From: Sthenelais limicola
Taxonomy: Eukaryota; Annelida; Polychaeta; Phyllodocida; Sigalionidae
Assembly (NCBI GenBank): GCA_942159475.1
Contig: OW804096.1
Span: forward strand, 113,744,194-113,808,193
DNA length: 64,000 nt
Direction of reading: 5' to 3'
Shown here piece after piece: positions 1 to 11,964 of the stretch (positions are counted from its first letter, which is position 1; each line of letters opens with the position of its first letter). The notes beneath the pieces are model-generated. The model was not told the origin of the DNA. It saw only the letters and a list, made by a program, of their open reading frames with translations, and searched no databases. Position numbers and translations under genes: made by a program.

Positions 1-1079
1 GTTGGCAGAAACTGTTCCTAAAATGGAGGGTTAATTGAGATTATATAGTATAGCTTTTTTTAAAAATATTTCCTCTTGTGATTGTGCTACATATCGTGGC
101 TTTTTCTGTTGTGAATTTCATGTAAGGTTGTACCAACAGTATTGTGATTACGAAATTGGCAGAGGTGATGACACAGACAGAGGTTTAATATGAATATGAA
201 GTCAAATCGTCAAATGGTTTGGATATTACATAGTTGATAAGCGTAAGAAAAATGTGTGTGATGACACTGCATAGCAAATAATGTACTGAATGGGACTCTA
301 GGGCATTATGCCATGTATGATAAGACTATAATCTGGAGTTGATTATATAATATGAATAAATGTTACTTGGTTTTTTCTTAATTATATTGTGGCAACGCTA
401 GAAAACATCCATGGAGGATAAAGAGTTTTTCTGTACTGTGCTTTAAATTGATTCGGCCATAAATGATTTTTTTTTTTTAAACAAAAAAAAACAAGGTCAG
501 ACCGTCTTGATGAATTGGGTCCAAGAAAAGGGCTCCTGAGGGGGTGTCTAATGTTTCTTGTCGCTACCAAGAAACTGCAATTGTCCTACATTTCACCAAA
601 ATCGTACCGATACTTTGAGTAATATCAGGGCCATTATACCAAATTAATATAATGGCTCTGGTAATATAGATAGTAGCATTGTATTTTGTTGCCAGGGTGC
701 CTGATCGACCCATCGTTTCTCTTGTGGGTCAGGGAGCAGAGACAGACGATCAGGGCAGTTTAATCGTCCACGTTTGGATAAGTAGAGTAATAGAAAAACG
801 CTTTAACCACCAATTTTTAACATTAGCAAAAATCAATACCTGATGGCAGATTTTTCTCACTAAATGAGAACGTTTTCGAAAATTATAATTCTGGCAAAAG
901 TGGTGGGGATTCCCGTTGCTATTTTGTAAGGTGTTGTGGGCATCGGAAGTAGCTTAAAATCGTTCAAAATAATGCGGATATTTTCGAATCTATAAAAGTT
1001 TAAGTTTATTTTGCTATGAAATTAAACAGAGCACTGAAAAGAAAAGAAGTAGTATTTTGGCATTTTTCGCTAAAAGTAA
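1..1079. other. No recognisable feature
   Basis: AT-rich sequence with several homopolymer A/T runs. I see no gene, splice-flanked exon or clear repeat structure here. Confidence 0.4.
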
Positions 1080-1129
1080 GTTACCGTAGTGTTGCAGGAG
1101 CTTACAGATGGCGCTACAAATTGCAGCCA

Positions 1130-1700
1130 TTGCTGGCCTACCATGCGGTAAAAACAGTGGGGAATATGATAAAATACATCGCCTAGTATCCCCCGGAGTA
1201 TCCCACAAATCATTTCGATGCTTTATTTATGATGAAAGTAAGTAGAGACCCAACTCCCAAGTATTTAGCCTGAAAATGTCACCGATCTTAAGTACGGTAT
1301 TCAGTGAAGGCTTGGGCCTAGCTGCCCTACCATGTGGTAAAACAGTGGAGAATGTGATCAAATACATAGATACTAGTATAGCAATAGACAACGAGGATTT
1401 TAGCGTGAGAACTGTCTGTACTCCCATAGACGTCCCAAGGCCGAAGGCCGAGGGACGTCTATGGGAGTACAGACAGTTCGAACGCTAAATCCGAGTTGTA
1501 TATTGATTTTAGTCCGTGATGGACACGTCAGGTGGCGCCACTAGACCAACGCGGTCTGTAGTACCATACATGCATGCAAAATCTGACCCAAAATGGACTA
1601 ATATCTCACAACTCATTTCGATGCTTTATTCATGATGGAAGTAAGTAGAGACACCGGATAGAGACCCAAGTATTTAGCCTGAAAATGTCACCGATCTAAA
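1130..1700. repeat. Direct repeats of about 100-150 bp interrupted by a long hairpin
   Basis: Two motifs recur. CCTACCATGYGGTAAAAACAGT and the following bases occur near 1137 and 1326. TCATTTCGATGCTTTAT followed by GAAGTAAGTAGAGAC occurs near 1211 and 1616. AAGTATTTAGCCTGAAAATG plus TCACCGATCT occurs near 1259 and 1671. The second unit is split by about 220 bp that contain the inverted repeat at 1410-1478. No coding content is evident. Confidence 0.7.
1382..1505. repeat. Long hairpin / foldback element
   Basis: A perfect 27-bp inverted repeat, 1410-1436 against 1452-1478, separated by a 15-base GC-rich loop made of two AAGGCCG units. Pairing continues with mismatches outward to about 1382 and 1505. 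It looks like a small foldback insertion within the flanking direct repeat. Confidence 0.75.
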
Positions 1701-2790
1701 GTATTCCGGTAAATTTTCAGAAAGAAAAAAAGCAAGGGACCTACCGGTACTTTGTTCTTATTGTTTATTGTAGCTTATTATGTCTCACGTCAATGAAGTC
1801 ATCAGTCATCACACACTCTAATTAACCTTGTCGGAGATCGATAGTGCCTTTAAATATGTAGCCTACATTTAAGTGTATTTCATTTGTCCACTCGACAAAA
1901 CATCGTTAGGCCTATAACTAAAAAAGTCTAAATGAATGGTTTACTAGTCGCACGGTTACGTTTCAAGCATTAGATATCATTTGTAACAATAGTCATAGAC
2001 GGAGATGACATAACTGCACAAGAGCTTTTTTCAGGTAAAACTGTCTGCCCATTTAATATTGCCAAAATGTAGGCACTAGTCTAGGGAAGGGCAGTTGTGA
2101 TGTTGACGGTACTCGGTTACCGTACTGCTTGAATTGTTGTGAAGTTTATTGGAGTGGAATAAGCTGGGAATTGGCGTGTTCGAACAAATAGACACGAATA
2201 CGAACAGATAGAGGTATGAAGTAGGCTTGAAGCAGAAACATTATCATAAACTATAGTTCTATACTTGCCTACTCGATGACCACCTGGATCTTTCTAGGCC
2301 TATGAGTGCCACGGACCAGCAGAGCCAGAGTCTGCGGCAGAGACAGTGTGATAAGAGTAGGTACCGTACTTAGGCCTAGCCCTAGTCATAATATAAGTTA
2401 CCATACATAAACATGGGATGCTGCACCGTGAATGGGTTAACATTATGCACTGGCACTCTGAAAATATATTTTCAAATACATGTTCCTGTAATTTTTGGAA
2501 AAGATACCTACTGTTCGTGTTTGGCTGCGAGGAATTTAGCTTCGGGTATAGGACAACTCCGCTAGGCGATGCGACTTGACGCCATGATGGTTTTGCGGTG
2601 ATCTTACGGGCTGAATGATTTCACACAAATTCATTGGCTGCGGCTTCTCTACACACATCATGAGGTCTCTAATAGGTTTAAACAAATAAGTCTAAAGATG
2701 GCGCCACGTGTCAAAAACGGGAAACGGGATTCAAGGTAGGTTACCTGTGTAGGCTATATACGCTTGTAATGTGTCTGGCCTAGGGCGCCG
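1701..2790. other. No recognisable feature
   Basis: Single-copy-looking sequence with scattered TAGGCCTA-type words. No gene or structured repeat is identifiable. A poly-G tract follows at about 2821-2850. Confidence 0.35.
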
Positions 2791-2895
2791 CCATATTGTG
2801 CGCGAAAACGATGCGCAGCAGGGGGGCGGGGGGCGGGGGGGGGGGGGGGCTTCTTATCTTGAAGGGTGATGGGGGTGGGGCATACATTTTGCACA

Positions 2896-3995
2896 TGACA
2901 AGTGCCTTCGGCACTTGGATTGTAGAGGCAGTTGTGTTTCTACTTCTTATAGGAATCCAACAATTTACTGGACGTTTATTTCAATTTGGAGATTTATATT
3001 AGTTTGCCCAAAATGGCTAAAATCACAGGGGGCCTATGTCGGGGTAGTAGGCCTAAGGTGTAGGAGGGAGATAGAGAGAGAGGGACAGAGAGAGAGGGGT
3101 GGGGGGGGGGGGGGGGAGGAGAAGAGAGGGAGAGGAGAGATGAGAATGACTGATATATTAAAGAGGGTTTCATGGAAAAGAATTTGCACCCCCTCCCCCC
3201 CCGCACACACCTATACATCTATCAACTTTCCTTCTCCTCCCCCTCCCCGATTACCTCCCTTGCTCTCCCTCCCCTTTTATTCCCCTTCCTCAATAATAAT
3301 GAGTAATGTGTGGACAGATACATTCTTTGGTAAAAGAATCTTTAAAAAAAGTTGCTTATAAAAAAAGTTGGTCGAAAAAAAAAGTTGTGTCGTAAAAATA
3401 GTTGGTTGAAAAAAAAGTTGGCCGTGAAAATAGTTGGGTCAAAAAAAAGTTTGGTCGAAAAAAAAAGTTGGGACGTAAAAATAGTTGGTCGTAAAAAAGT
3501 TGGTCGAAAAAAAAGTTGGTCGGAAAAAAAAGTTGGGTTATTAAAAAAAGTTGGGATGTAAAAATAGTTGGTTGTAAAAAAGTTGGTCGAAAAAAAATTG
3601 GCCGTAAAAATTGTTGGTTGAAAAAAAAAGTTGGGTCGTAAAAATAGTTGGTTGGAAAAAAAATTGGCCGTAAAAATTGTTGGTCGAAAAAAAAAAGTTG
3701 GGTCGTAAAAATAGTTAAGTTGGGTCATAAAACGGTCGTAGAAAAGTTTGTCGAAAAAAGTTGGGTTGTAAAAAAAAATGGCCAAAAAAATAGTTGGGAC
3801 GTAGAAATAGAAAAAAAAGTTAGTTGGAAAAACAGTTGGTCATAAAAAAAAGTTGGTCGAAAAATAGTTAGTCTAAAAAAAAAGTTTGTTGGGAAAAAAA
3901 AGTTGGGATGTAAAAATAGTTGGGACGTAGAAATAGTTGGTTGTAAAAAAAGTTTGTCGAAAAAACAGTTGGTTGGAAAAAAGTTTGTCTCCCTC
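2896..3995 (+). mobile_element. Composite repeat, copy 1: hairpin end, GA tract, CT-rich block, GTTGGTCG minisatellite
   Basis: Starts at the terminal hairpin AAGTGCCTTCGGCACTT (2900-2916), followed by GGATTGTAGAGGC, a conserved unique segment to about 3068, a GA/G-rich tract (3066-3140), a conserved segment to 3195, a CT-rich block (3220-3290), then AATAATAATGAGTAATGTGTGG, and from about 3355 to 3985 an array of roughly 15-17-bp units of the type AAAAAGTTGGTCGTAAAAAT. The order is the same in two further copies on the opposite strand at 23.0-24.4 and 26.0-26.9 kb. No protein is encoded. It is most simply a non-autonomous mobile element with a tandem-repeat core. Confidence 0.6.
3355..3985 (+). 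repeat. GTTGGTCG(A/T)AAAAA minisatellite array
   Basis: About 40 imperfect units of 14-18 bp built on AAAAAGTTGGTCGTAAAAAT, with variants GGTTG, GGTCA, GGACG and GGCCG between A-runs. It is the core array of composite copy 1. Apparent open frames here are simple-sequence translations rich in Lys, Val and Gly, or in Phe, Thr and Asn. Confidence 0.9.
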
Positions 3996-4019
3996 CCCTT
4001 TTATCCCCTGCCCCCACTT

Positions 4020-4540
4020 CACCTCTCCTTCTGTTTGTAACAGGTATAGTAGTGAGGTAGGACGGGGAAAAAGAGAGAAAGAGAAAGAGAGGGAGAGAGA
4101 GAAGAGAGAGTCTCCTTCTGTTTGTAACAGGTATAGTAGTGAGGTAGGACGGGGAAAAAGAGAGAAAGAGAGAGGGAGAGAGAGAAGAGAGAGTCTCCTT
4201 CTGTTTGTAACAGGTATAGTAGTGAGGTAGGACGGGGAAAAAGAGAGAAAGAGAAAGAGAGAGGGAGAGAGAGAAGAGAGTCTCCTTCTGTTTGTAACAG
4301 GTATAGTAGTGAGGTAGGACGGGGAAAAAGAGAGAAAGACAAAGAGAGAGGGAGAGAGAGAAGAGAGAGAGAGGAGGGAGGGAGAGAGAGAGAAAAAAAG
4401 AGAGATGTCCTTCTGTTTGTAACAGTTATGGTAGTGAGGTAGGACGGGGAAAAAGAGAGAGAGGGAGAGAGAGAAGAGAGAGAGAGGGGAGAGAGAGAGG
4501 AGGGAGGGAGGGAGAGAGAGAGAGAAAAAAAGAGAGATGT
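4020..4540 (+). repeat. Minisatellite of about 85-bp units with GA-rich halves
   Basis: Five units begin with TCCTTCTGTTTGTAACAGGT near 4025, 4113, 4197, 4283 and 4408. Each continues as a TAGTAGTGAGGTAGGACGGG motif and a variable (GA)n/(GAAA)n tail. The last units have expanded GA tails. It directly follows composite copy 1 and may have grown from its CT-rich end. Confidence 0.88.
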
Positions 4541-4544
4541 TGTA

Positions 4545-5540
4545 AAATTAGCAATGTTTTCAATAGTTTATCTTAGCTAAAATGGCGTCGGCAACCAGAT
4601 TTTCCAGTGACATTTTAGCCCAGTAGAATTAACTAATTAATGGAAGGCTGCAGTACCTAAACTGATGCGTTGTTTCCCTTCATTTAAAAGTAAATCCATA
4701 TAATTACGAGATTTTTCATTTTAAATGAATGTTATGTTCGATGGAAAATGCTGTATGGACTTTTAGGGGACGGAAATAAGTAGGTATGCGCTGCATGATG
4801 AGCGTCAATATTATTGTTCATTACCGATGACACACCTTTAGTACCCCAATATATTGTCTTGATTACAACATAATATAGTCATAGCTGTGTGCCAAGTTAG
4901 AGAAAACTCCTGTATAAAATTGTAGTGGTATGTCCGTGCAGGTTTTAGAGGGTGCCCGTGCTACACAAATTGTAGAACAGACATCTATGATTTTTGTTTT
5001 TGAAGGCATTGTGACAAAATAACGTAGATTTACAGCCTATATTATACACCAATACTAAGCTTAATGCACCTCCTAGAGTTGGGAAGGACTACCATGCTCG
5101 AAATCTGGAGAAACAAAGTGAAATAAGTTACCAATGGAACTTAGCATCTGCTATCTGTGGTGACAGTGTACATGTGAGAGAGACACACACACAGACAGAG
5201 AGAGAGACACACACACAGACATTCACTCCTCACACTATATAGCGGCGACCCCTAGCTCTCTATTAGAATGGTTTGACCCGCCACCCCTCTATATTAGAGT
5301 GGTTTGACCCGGACTGGCCAGAGACAGAGTGAAATAGACAGGGTACCGCGCTTTCCAAGGAAAATAAACGGGGACCTCTCTCTCACGGGTACCGCGGTAC
5401 GCTTGCCTCTGCGAGTGCATGGGGAACCGAGCTGCAGTAAGTCTCGCATGAGTTCTCGTGCTGCGTGTTTCTGCGAGTATGGGCCACTGAGCTGGGGAAT
5501 CCCCGGGATAAAGATTTAAGTAAGGGAGTCATAATTGACC
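4545..5540. other. No gene; short CA/GA microsatellite at 5165-5222
   Basis: No exon or element is recognisable. A mixed (CA)n/(GA)n tract lies near 5165-5222. Two short similar sentences around 5258-5275 and 5288-5310 (TAGARTGGTTTGACCCG) form a small direct repeat. Confidence 0.4.
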
Positions 5541-5542
5541 CA

Positions 5543-5735
5543 AAATAGGTATTTCTATATGAAAAGATATTTCACCACACATCCATGACTTGATTTGATA
5601 CAACTTTAATCACAACTTTAATATTATTATATGTAGTGTCTAGGCCTATATTAATTACTTCGGATATGATCGGAAGCAAATAACAAAAGACAGAATCCAG
5701 ATCCTTCATTCCTTGCTAGCCTTTCCTCTTTATAG
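5543..5735 (+). repeat. Dispersed repeat, copy 1 (partner at 61389-61575)
   Basis: About 190 bp beginning ATAGGTATTTCTATATGAAA and ending near the CTTTGCTCG/CCTTGCTAG words. It matches 61389-61575 in the same orientation with scattered substitutions and indels. No coding content is visible, and the ends are not defined. Confidence 0.7.
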
Positions 5736-6063
5736 GCCGTAAGCAGGGGCCTCAAAATGTGGCTAGAAAATTAATGATTTTCGTTGCACCCAACTGGGAA
5801 CTAAGTGAACTTTGCTGATTTCCACGTAAAAGAACCTGCTGAATCCGAAAATCGAACTTCCCACCTCGAAAGCTGTGGACATCATTATGTAATTTACAGT
5901 TAATTAGGATAATTGTAAGTTAACACACAATCCAGATATAGAACCGCTGCGAGATAGATTTGTATGATTTGTATGGTTGGCTATGGTTGCGTTAGGAAAG
6001 AAAAACAGTTGCCGATGAACTACGCTCCACCCAGCCGCCCTCCCCCGACCCTACCCGGGCCTA

Positions 6064-6094
6064 GGCGCTGTTCACTCAGTCAGTGAACAGCGCC
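6064..6094. repeat. Hairpin GGCGCTGTTCACT-cagtc-AGTGAACAGCGCC
   Basis: Perfect 13-bp stem (6064-6076 with 6082-6094) and 5-base loop. It follows a C-rich stretch and an upstream GAAAAACAGT word that are shared with the hairpin at 6742-6772. Confidence 0.8.
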
Positions 6095-6741
6095 CCTGGT
6101 GTCAGATGATGCAACTACGGAAGTGTTGCCGATGGTAGCGCCGGAGCGGCTTGTTTCGGAACTAAAATGCGTCGAACATGCCATGAACGATGGCGCCGAT
6201 TGAATGCCTACCTTAAAACACCCAATGGATTATTACAGACTGTGTAAGTTTTGAGAACAGATTACAAAATTGCAGTAAACTGAAGTGTACAGAAATGATA
6301 TCTACGACGATTTCAATAACTGAAAATGTTTGTCACCAGGAAAAATAAGGAGAACGAGCCAATAAGTGTAGGAGTCAGTAGAAGCTAAGCGAAAAAGGAT
6401 TATGGGGGTTGCAACGGTTTTTGTGGTCTATAGGAGTCATTTTTGCCTCTTTTCCTGCGAAAAGCGGAAGTGTTGCCATTCGTCCAGAGTTATCAACTGG
6501 TTTATCCTACAAGTGAAAGCATATATATGCAAGCAGAAGCTCTTCAATGAAGGTAAAATGGATCTACTTCCAATAATGTACGATCTAAAGTCCAGAAAGC
6601 ATACCGCTGGATTGGGTTGTGTTGGGATCTGACTTTTAGGCTAGTTGCTTGTATAAATAAAGAAAAACAGTATCCGACGAGGTCCCGTCCACGCACCCTA
6701 CCCCACCTCCACCCCACCCACCCCCACCCCTATACTACCTC

Positions 6742-6772
6742 GGCGCTGTTTATTCAGTAAATAAACAGCGCT
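6742..6772. repeat. Hairpin GGCGCTGTTTATT-cagta-AATAAACAGCGCT
   Basis: Stem of 12 bp plus a terminal G-T (6742-6754 with 6760-6772) and a 5-base loop. It is a diverged copy of the 6064 hairpin with two paired substitutions that preserve base pairing. It is also preceded by GAAAAACAGT and a C-rich tract. Confidence 0.8.
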
Positions 6773-6799
6773 ATCCATTTTGAATCCCATTTGCCGGTT

Positions 6800-8560
6800 A
6801 CGTTGATTACGTTGAAGTGACTTCCGGCTCGTACGGAATGGAACAAGGGATCGGAATGGTCAATGGCGTGGATGTAGCTGTGTGGGTTGAGTGTGGAGGT
6901 TGAAACGAAAATGGATTGTGGAAGTGTGAGTGCCTGAATCGACAATGTAAGTACGCTAGGTTGTAGGTATAGGCCTAAACTAATTATTCCATGCATCAAT
7001 AGACATTCTCAGCGGGGAAATTATTGAATGCAGGCAGAGAAGTAACCACATGGTATAAGAGTATATATCGTTGGACACTAGTAGTCTGTGCACCGTGCGA
7101 AATTGTAAATAGAGTCATTCTGACTTCTTCCAAGGAAGAAGCGGGGGTGCCGACCGTCGAGAATCGTTTTAGAAAAAATCAACACAGGTAGCAGTGAAAG
7201 AAAAAAGGAGCAAAGAAAAATATGGTCGAACCTAGCAGAGGATATCTCTGAATATATAGACAGACTAAGAAAAAAATGAATTGCTGCAAACAGCTTGGAT
7301 ATGAGAAAAGAAACTATAATCATGTCATTGGTTTAAATAATATGTTCCTCCCCCCCCTCTGCAAAGAGTCTGGGGCGATGTATAACCAAAATATTTATCC
7401 TCGATGTTATATTACTGAAGAAAGCTGTCTACATGTGAAAGAAATAAAATGGATGTTGCAAAAATAAAAAAAAACAAGTATTGAGTATGAAAACAATACA
7501 TTATTTACCGCAAAAAGAGATGAAAATATTGAAAACAAATATTTTTGTAATATTTGCGTATCTCCATCTGAGTCAAATTATAATAGAATTATGTGATATA
7601 GTATCCACAGAAGGTACGTCAAGCATGCATACAATTGGCATGCCAAATCTTAAGATCATAAGTAAAAAAACTTTTAAATTAGAGCAAGTGAAAGTTCATA
7701 TCAGGTTACTGAGGAACGGTGAAAGCTCTATGTACTGGAAGTACAAATATCCTGCAATACCATGACATGATGCATTATTGAGTTATATAGTGTGCTTTAT
7801 CTTTGAAATGAAATGATTTAACAACTAGCCTCTGATGAAGGAGATATTCTGCAATATTTCAATTTCATTAAAAAAAATTATTAATGCAAAAAATCAGAAA
7901 AAAAATGGAGATAAATTGTAGAAATCAATCCATTGGTTGTGGGGTGTATTTCAGGGGTTTGACTATAACAGGCTCATTTTCCGGGAATTAATTAATTCCA
8001 AGGCATTGGTGGCGCCCCCTCTCCCTACAGCCAGGTACCTCTCCCACAAACCCTCACTCTTCCTTCTTCTCAAACCCTCAAAAACCTTTCAACTCACATA
8101 ATATTATCAGAAATTCCCACCCACCCACTCCAAATATAAACATAACAGTACCTAGCTGTAAACATATTTTCATTTATTACAATTTATTTACTTTATTTAG
8201 ATCTATATAATTACATAAATATAATTCTCCTTATTACATTTATATACTTCCCTCCACATTTTCTCAATTTATATCAAACATATAAATTCTTATCAACTTT
8301 ACCATTTTATAAAATCAACAAAAACTTTCTTATTATATAAAATCTTTATTCATCAATAAATGTTGAAGCCCAAGTCTCGCCTCCGGTATTTATTTAATTC
8401 ACTCATTCTTTATTACTTATAATTTGGGTTGTCCACGAATGCCGGGGAAAACCAGATTCTCCATTTGGAACAGCTTTTACACTTTTATTACATGATTGAA
8501 AGAAGTTGTTATAACTTCTACCTTATATATCTAAACTACCTTCTGCCTCAATGTCATGAC
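6800..8560. other. No recognisable gene
   Basis: AT-rich sequence. A CTGATGAAGGAG word at 7831 resembles retroelement tail motifs seen again at 14971 and 31387. 8010-8400 is rich in ATT and ACC words and shows no structure that I can name. Confidence 0.35.
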
Positions 8561-8561
8561 T

Positions 8562-9678
8562 TAAAGGCAAACGCTACTATTCACTGCCACGCCCCCCTTT
8601 TCCATATACTAAATATACGGGCATTTTACGTACTATTGCTTTAGCACTGCAGTCTATGAGGAAACGGCCCATTTTTTCATGTTTTATAGTATAAAACAAA
8701 CAATTAATGGCTATTCCTACTGTCCCAAAACTTTCTACACATATAGTGCAGGTTATATACTACATATTAAAAGGAAAAAAAACACATGTCATCGAGTTAG
8801 ATTTTTTTTTATAGCTGTCTGAAATAGACATGTTTGGGGAACTGAGCTGACTGTGGGTACCCTCAGTTGTACCCATTTAGTATGCAAGTCTATTGGGAAG
8901 TGCTGCATTTTTCTTTCACGGTTTTGGGAATAAAACAAAAATGAAAACTCCTAATGTCCCAAAATTGTCTACACATATAGTGCAGGTAATATTCTACACA
9001 TATATAGGGAAAAAAATGTATGTCATCACGCTAAAAAAATAATTGTAGCTGTTTGAAATAGACATGTTTAGGAAACATAGAACACATTGAAACAGCAGAT
9101 TTTTTGGTTGTCATGCCATGTTTCAATGCCCCATAATTCAGAAACTAGCACGGTGACCCATTATTTTTTTTTCAGTTTTATGAACACACATACTTCAAGA
9201 ATCATATACTAAAGAATCAGAAAAATGACATTTAATTTCGATGAGAGAGAAAAAAAATGTTTTTATTAAATTATGGAAAAAAAAGTGGGTTTTTTCGAGT
9301 TTTTAATTTAAAATTTGCATTTCATATTTTTTGTTTTCAGAATAAAAATAACCATGCATTCTATAAAAAAGAGGCATAGAATTATTAGCCAAGTAATACT
9401 CTCTCTAAAACTGTTAACCTTACTTAAATTGAGGGAATATAAATAGCAAATATGAACTATGAAGTAGAGGTACTCCAAAATGAGCCCCCCTTTTGATCCT
9501 CATTGTTTCTTTTGAGATACCAACTTTTGAAGCACTCTAATTAAAAATTGAGCACGGTGACCCATTGATTTTTTTCCATCTTTATGACCAGAAACACTTC
9601 AAGAATCAAATTTCAAAGTTTCAGAAAAATGACATTTATTTTCATTTTCCACTAGATAGTAGCGTTTGCCTTTAAAAA
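8562..9678. mobile_element. Non-autonomous DNA transposon with about 20-bp TIRs and TTAA ends
   Basis: Terminal inverted repeats AGGCAAACGCTACTAT lie inside TTAA on both sides (left at about 8562-8583, right at about 9655-9677). The interior has no long reading frame but holds two direct repeats. A unit of about 235 bp at 8665-8830 recurs at 8900-9065 (shared words CTACACATATAGTGCAGGT and GAAATAGACATGTTT). A unit of about 100 bp at 9147-9240 recurs at 9548-9640 (shared words GCACGGTGACCCATT and CAGAAAAATGACATTTA). TTAA targets are typical of piggyBac-like elements, but the tips do not show the usual CCC start. Confidence 0.6.
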
Positions 9679-9679
9679 T

Positions 9680-10230
9680 ATGGTAAAATATTAGATGTAC
9701 ATATTTCTTTCACATACCACCACATTAGCCTAAGACTAGGATTAATAACTGGCATTGAGGGGCTGCTGAGCCTGTTAGGCAGTATTATTCGTTATTAAAG
9801 CTGCATTCCCAGGATTTAAGATCGAGTGGTTCTTCTGGAATTACATTCATATTAGTTCCCAAACTCAATATTATCTATTTCTGTTTCAATGAAAAGTAAA
9901 ATTAATGTCTAAATTCTGTGTTTTTACGATCGGGAACACACAGGGATATGTATAGAAGCCATCATCACAGTTCTGTAGATGCACTGAATGGTCACATGTG
10001 GTGCCTCTGTGCCACATGAAGCCCCATGTTTCTCTCTGTCTGCCAACGAATTTTCCCTGTCAACGACTATCTGTATGGAACAAGGCTAAGGAGGTCACAC
10101 TGTTGACTAAGGAGGTCACACTGGTGACCACCAGTACGGGAGGACGAGTATTTCTTCTCAAATATCAAACTCCAACCTTAAGAAAGAAACCTTAACGATT
10201 GGGATAAGGTGGGGCAGTGTACTAGTTAGC
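9680..10230. other. No recognisable feature
   Basis: Left flank of the large tandem duplication. No exon or repeat is recognisable. A short GGAGGTCACACTG direct repeat lies at about 10089-10122. Confidence 0.35.
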
Positions 10231-11964
10231 TTAACAAGTGAAAACTGAGATTTGTATAGAAATTAGCTGGGAATGGAGCTTTAACCTGAAAATTTTAAAA
10301 ATTGCCTACCATGAAAACTTAAAGAGGCGTGATGACTTCAAAATTTATAGACAAATAACCAAATGTTTTCCAGCAGTTTATGTGAATGATTGGGAGGGGT
10401 GCCTACATCGGAGGAGGGGTGCCTACATCGGGGTGGGGTGCCTACATGAGGGCATTTTATTTTAACCTTTTCACATCTCTACACATTACAGCCCCTCTCA
10501 AAACTCATTAAATATGTCACCCAATATGTCCGAATGGGTATAATGGTAAAAGCTCATTCTTTATAGACGTAAATGATATTTGAAGTATTTCTTACAATTT
10601 CTTAGGAAAATGTGTGAACAATTACTTATAGCACCCCCTAGCGGAAAGGCATCATGTGCCTTGAACTTTATTTTTATTTCATTGGATTCCCTGACATGAA
10701 AAACATAGAAATGGATACCAAAATCTTTCATTTATGTTTATTAGAACCAAAGTTATGTGCATTTATTGTCCGAGGAGCCATCTTGGACGCCATCTTGAAT
10801 TTCGGTATGATAAAATAATTAAACAAATTGCAGACATAAATTTTTGAATTCTGCTTGTTGAATGCTTCAAAAAAATGTTTGTCTGCATATTTTAACATGA
10901 GTTTCATATGGGAGCCATTTTTTGACAGAAGCGAATGGACTAGTATGATTATCTTTTAATGAAATTCATAGCATTTGCAGCATTAGTCCATACAGCAAAT
11001 ATAATCTGGTTAAGAATAAAGGCAAGAAAGCTTCTTTAATAGTGTCCATAGTCATGTATTATAGATCTGATCTGGCAATATTTCAAGTTTTAAATCTTTT
11101 TCTAGCTTACACAATTGCTAATATTCACAATAATAATTAACATTAATACCCTCACAACATGAAACGCGAGCTGTGTACATAGCAGTTTAGAAAATGAGAT
11201 CAAAATGATCTTACTGGGCCTCAAAGAAGTCTTGATATCAAGGCATAGTCATGGTGACATATGTCACTGTGACTATGCTTTTGCAGTCACCATGACTACA
11301 AATGAAAATTATTAATTAACAAGAAAGACTTGGGTCTCAGGGGTGGGTCTATCCTGTTAGATGGGTTGTTGTTTATGCCGGACAAAGTGATTTGAGGGTT
11401 ATTTCACAATTTTGAACATTTCCTGCATGTTCCTTAATATGTCAAGATACTGTTCATATTTGGTGTTAAATGAAAATGTAAAATAAAAATGCTCTATAGC
11501 CTCAAAAGTTCCCAAAATACACAGGTCGGCATTGCAGTCTCCTGTGAATGTAATGATATCTGTTGTTTCCATGTCTAATAAACCTGAATGCTGCATTGAT
11601 TTGAAAAGACCTGCTGGATATGTGTCATAGTCATGGTGACATATTTATTAAATATGATATAGCTTCCAGACAATGATACTAGTGAGGCTAAGACTATGCA
11701 TGACTTTAGACGAGACATAAAAGGGCATTATATAATCATCAAACCTTTACTGGGGCGATGTATGGAGTGATTATTTATCGCCTCTATGGGGTTTTTTTTT
11801 AACTCCGGTCCACACATCAGTACAACTACATGACTAATTTTCATTAATTCGCGCCTGCCGCCATAACACTTATGCGCCCTATAATTAACACCCACAGAAA
11901 TATATAAAAATCATAATTCAATTTCTAAAAAGAATTCCTAGCAAGGTCGATCGTTGGTTATATA

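Noticed and set aside
3342..3785. 147-codon minus-strand frame of Phe/Thr/Asn repeats
   Set aside because: Shadow of the GTTGGTCG minisatellite.
4019..4342. Repetitive frames of about 100 codons on both strands
   Set aside because: Translations of the 85-bp minisatellite with GA tails.
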